From an uncultured Opitutia bacterium (GTDB lineage Bacteria > Verrucomicrobiota > Verrucomicrobiia > Opitutales > UBA953): 5,862 bases of DNA. Every line of letters starts with the position of its first letter. Position 1 is the first letter of the stretch. The notes under the pieces were generated by a model. That model was not told the origin of the DNA, ran no database searches, and saw only the letters and a program-made list of their open reading frames with translations. Where the stretch lies: the NCBI GenBank assembly GCA_903921665.1, contig CAIXQT010000262.1, forward strand, positions 1 through 5,862, written 5' to 3'. The translations under genes and the position numbers were made by a program. Below, piece by piece: positions 4,071 through 5,862 of the stretch.

Positions 4071-5862
4071 TCAGAACTTGAATAATCTGGCCCGCAGTTG
4101 GAAGCCCAATGAGCTCTTGCCGTTGTTGAGGGGGTCCAGCCGCTGCATCACCCCGTATTCGACTTCCCAGGAGTGTCCGATCCGCTGGACGATGCCGATG
4201 CTTTCATAGGTCGTCTGGCCAGCCAGGGCGTCGTAATTGAGGGAGGCCACGAGCGAGTAGACCGAGTTGAGGGTCACGCGGCCTTCCCAGATGAACTGCT
4301 TGGCGAGCGTGATGTCGCGGAGTTCGACCCAGTTGAGGGAGGTGCGCCAGAAGTCGCCCGAATTGAAGGCGAGGCTCTGGATGGACTCGAGCGGGGCGCC
4401 GCCGCCGTTGGGCAGCCGGAGGCCGGAGGTGAGGGTGACCCAAGGCGCCGGGGTCAGGCTGATGGCGCAATTCAGGTCACTGCGACCGGTCTCGGCATCG
4501 GTCGGACCTTGGCGCCAGTCGGCGAAGAAGTCCGCGCGGAGGAGCTCGCGCGTGCCGGCGACCGCGTCGCGGGTCTCGACCGTGTTGCGCAGGCCGAAGC
4601 GGGCGACCTGCCGGTCCGTGGTCGAGGCTGCGTCGAGGCGGTCAGCGAGGTCGATTTCTTCGAGGACCGAACCAGAGACGGCACGCTGGGTCTGGGGGAC
4701 GTTGCCGATCTCCCTGTCGGCTCCGGGCATGAAGCGGTATTGAAGGACCGGACGGATGCTGTGGCGGAGGCCGTCGATGCCCCACTTGGAGCCGACGAGG
4801 TCCCAGGAGCCGGTCGCGAGGCCTTCGAGGTCGAAGCCGGTCTGGGCGATGACCTTGGCGGACGTCCCGTTGCCGTTGATGCCTTCCGACCAACCGGTCG
4901 CGCGGACGCCGCCCACGGGCTTGAAGCTCAGCCACTCGCCGAGGGCGAAGGTGCGGTTGATGCCGTAGTAGGCGTCGAGGCGCGTCGCCGACCAGGCTTC
5001 GCTGGCCAGGGTGGCGGTCTGGAAAGCGGGCAGCGGGAGCGCGGCCGAAGGGCGTTCGGAGAAATAGCCGACGCTGACGAAGCTGCGGCGATTCCAGTCG
5101 CTCTCGTCGATGGCTTGCTGCGGCAGGTCGAAGCGGAGTTCAGGCAGCTTCTGGACGATGTCCTGATAGTTGTCCGCCTTCGCCGTCAAGGAGGCCGAAA
5201 GGTAGCCGCCGGCGTAAGGCGCGGAAATCTCGAAGTTGGCCTGAGGGGCGCCGCTTTCGCGAATCAGGTTGGGGCGGAAGTCGCGCATGAATCCCGGGTC
5301 CGACTGGCCGAAGATATTCCCGGCGAATTCGACGCCGTCGACGGTGCGCCCGTTGATTTCGCCGAGGATGAACTCACGTTGGCGATCGGGCGTACGTCCG
5401 TAGACGTCGTTCAGCAGGTCACCGCGATCGTTGATGAAGCCCGTCTCAAGACGACCCTTCCAGGTGATGCCGCCGGCCGGCTGCTTGGAGTTGTCGTAGC
5501 GGAAGGCCGGACCGACGAGCAGGCCGGATTTTCCGTAGATATCCAGCAGGCCGCCGACCCAGAGGGAAGGGTTCTGCCGCATCAGGAAGGTCGAACGCAG
5601 GTAGCGCCCCTGGCGGTCTTCGCTGCCGGTGTTCAGGTACAGGTCGTACGGGATGTCGCGGTAGCCTTCCTGACCGTAATAGGGGAGGTTGAAGAACGGG
5701 ATGCCCGCCACGTACGGCGTGACGCTGCGGAGGGTGAGATGGTCTTCCGCTTCGACATAGGAGGCCTCGGCGATCTTGAGGTGCATCCCGAGCCGGTCGG
5801 GCTCGCTGTTCCACATGCGCAGCCCGCGCATGGTCTTGTCGCCTTTGACGATCTTCAGCGTC
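4071..5862 (-). CDS. lptD: LPS-assembly outer-membrane protein LptD (OstA), 5' partial
   Basis: The frame is open to the window edge, so the N-terminus (signal peptide and most of the periplasmic jellyroll) is missing; about 597 residues are visible. LptD with lipoprotein LptE inserts lipopolysaccharide into the outer leaflet of the outer membrane. The first visible part (TLKIVKG... to ...TPYVAGIPFFNLPYYG) matches the end of the OstA/jellyroll region and its link to the barrel, with the family-typical 'VxGxPxFxxPYY' strand. The rest is alternating aromatic and polar strands of a large beta-barrel, such as GGLLDIYGKSGLLVGPAFRYD in pieces, SVGYFSERP and RPVLQYRFMPGADRE. It ends in LFKF, the terminal Phe expected of a BAM-assembled barrel. 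Only one Cys is visible (codon at 4467-4469), so the paired barrel cysteines of enterobacterial LptD are absent. A related organic-solvent-tolerance-type barrel is the only alternative. Confidence 0.88.
   Translation of the reverse strand, partial: TLKIVKGDKTMRGLRMWNSEPDRLGMHLKIAEASYVEAEDHLTLRSVTPYVAGIPFFNLPYYGQEGYRDIPYDLYLNTGSEDRQGRYLRSTFLMRQNPSLWVGGLLDIYGKSGLLVGPAFRYDNSKQPAGGITWKGRLETGFINDRGDLLNDVYGRTPDRQREFILGEINGRTVDGVEFAGNIFGQSDPGFMRDFRPNLIRESGAPQANFEISAPYAGGYLSASLTAKADNYQDIVQKLPELRFDLPQQAIDESDWNRRSFVSVGYFSERPSAALPLPAFQTATLASEAWSATRLDAYYGINRTFALGEWLSFKPVGGVRATGWSEGINGNGTSAKVIAQTGFDLEGLATGSWDLVGSKWGIDGLRHSIRPVLQYRFMPGADREIGNVPQTQRAVSGSVLEEIDLADRLDAASTTDRQVARFGLRNTVETRDAVAGTRELLRADFFADWRQGPTDAETGRSDLNCAISLTPAPWVTLTSGLRLPNGGGAPLESIQSLAFNSGDFWRTSLNWVELRDITLAKQFIWEGRVTLNSVYSLVASLNYDALAGQTTYESIGIVQRIGHSWEVEYGVMQRLDPLNNGKSSLGFQLRARLFKF

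Overview
The window is GC-rich, densely coding DNA from a Gram-negative bacterium. It has an LPS-assembly outer-membrane protein (LptD), bacterial ScpA and a cbb3-oxidase-like gene set. The style of the proteins (a monoheme CcoP-like cytochrome, short Pro/Lys-rich small proteins, few Shine-Dalgarno sequences, a ScpA system) suggests Verrucomicrobiota, possibly Opitutae. That placement is an inference from general resemblance and was not tested.

Layout. Positions 2-2110 on the + strand hold three tightly packed genes in the order of a cbb3 cytochrome oxidase operon: the C-terminal two thirds of a CcoN-like membrane subunit, a CcoO-like monoheme cytochrome c, and a CcoP-like membrane-anchored monoheme cytochrome c. 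They run into a strong bidirectional terminator at 2134-2161. From the other side, the - strand carries a convergent run: lptD (5' part outside the window), scpA, an 81-residue unknown protein, a proline-rich single-span membrane protein and trxA. Gaps in this run are 2 to 64 nt, and it ends at the same terminator. No stretch over 300 bases lacks a gene, and I see no RNA genes, insertion sequences or CRISPR arrays.

Main point of interest. The CcoN-like protein keeps the heme-copper oxidase scaffold (helices V to XII align with little or no gap), but every metal ligand expected in the visible part is replaced. The three CuB histidines read Ser, Ala, Ala; the His-x-His of helix X that binds hemes b3 and b reads Gln-Glu-Gln; and the active-site tyrosine reads Ala. 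The CcoO-like partner keeps its CxxCH but has no methionine after its start codon, so the usual axial Met ligand is absent. The third cytochrome looks intact. The reading frames are open and the folds conserved, so this looks like a maintained, cbb3-derived complex that cannot reduce oxygen in the normal way, rather than a decaying pseudogene. I do not recognise a described system with these properties.

The - strand genes look like ordinary housekeeping functions: envelope biogenesis, chromosome condensation and thiol redox. Two small proteins of unknown role sit among them.
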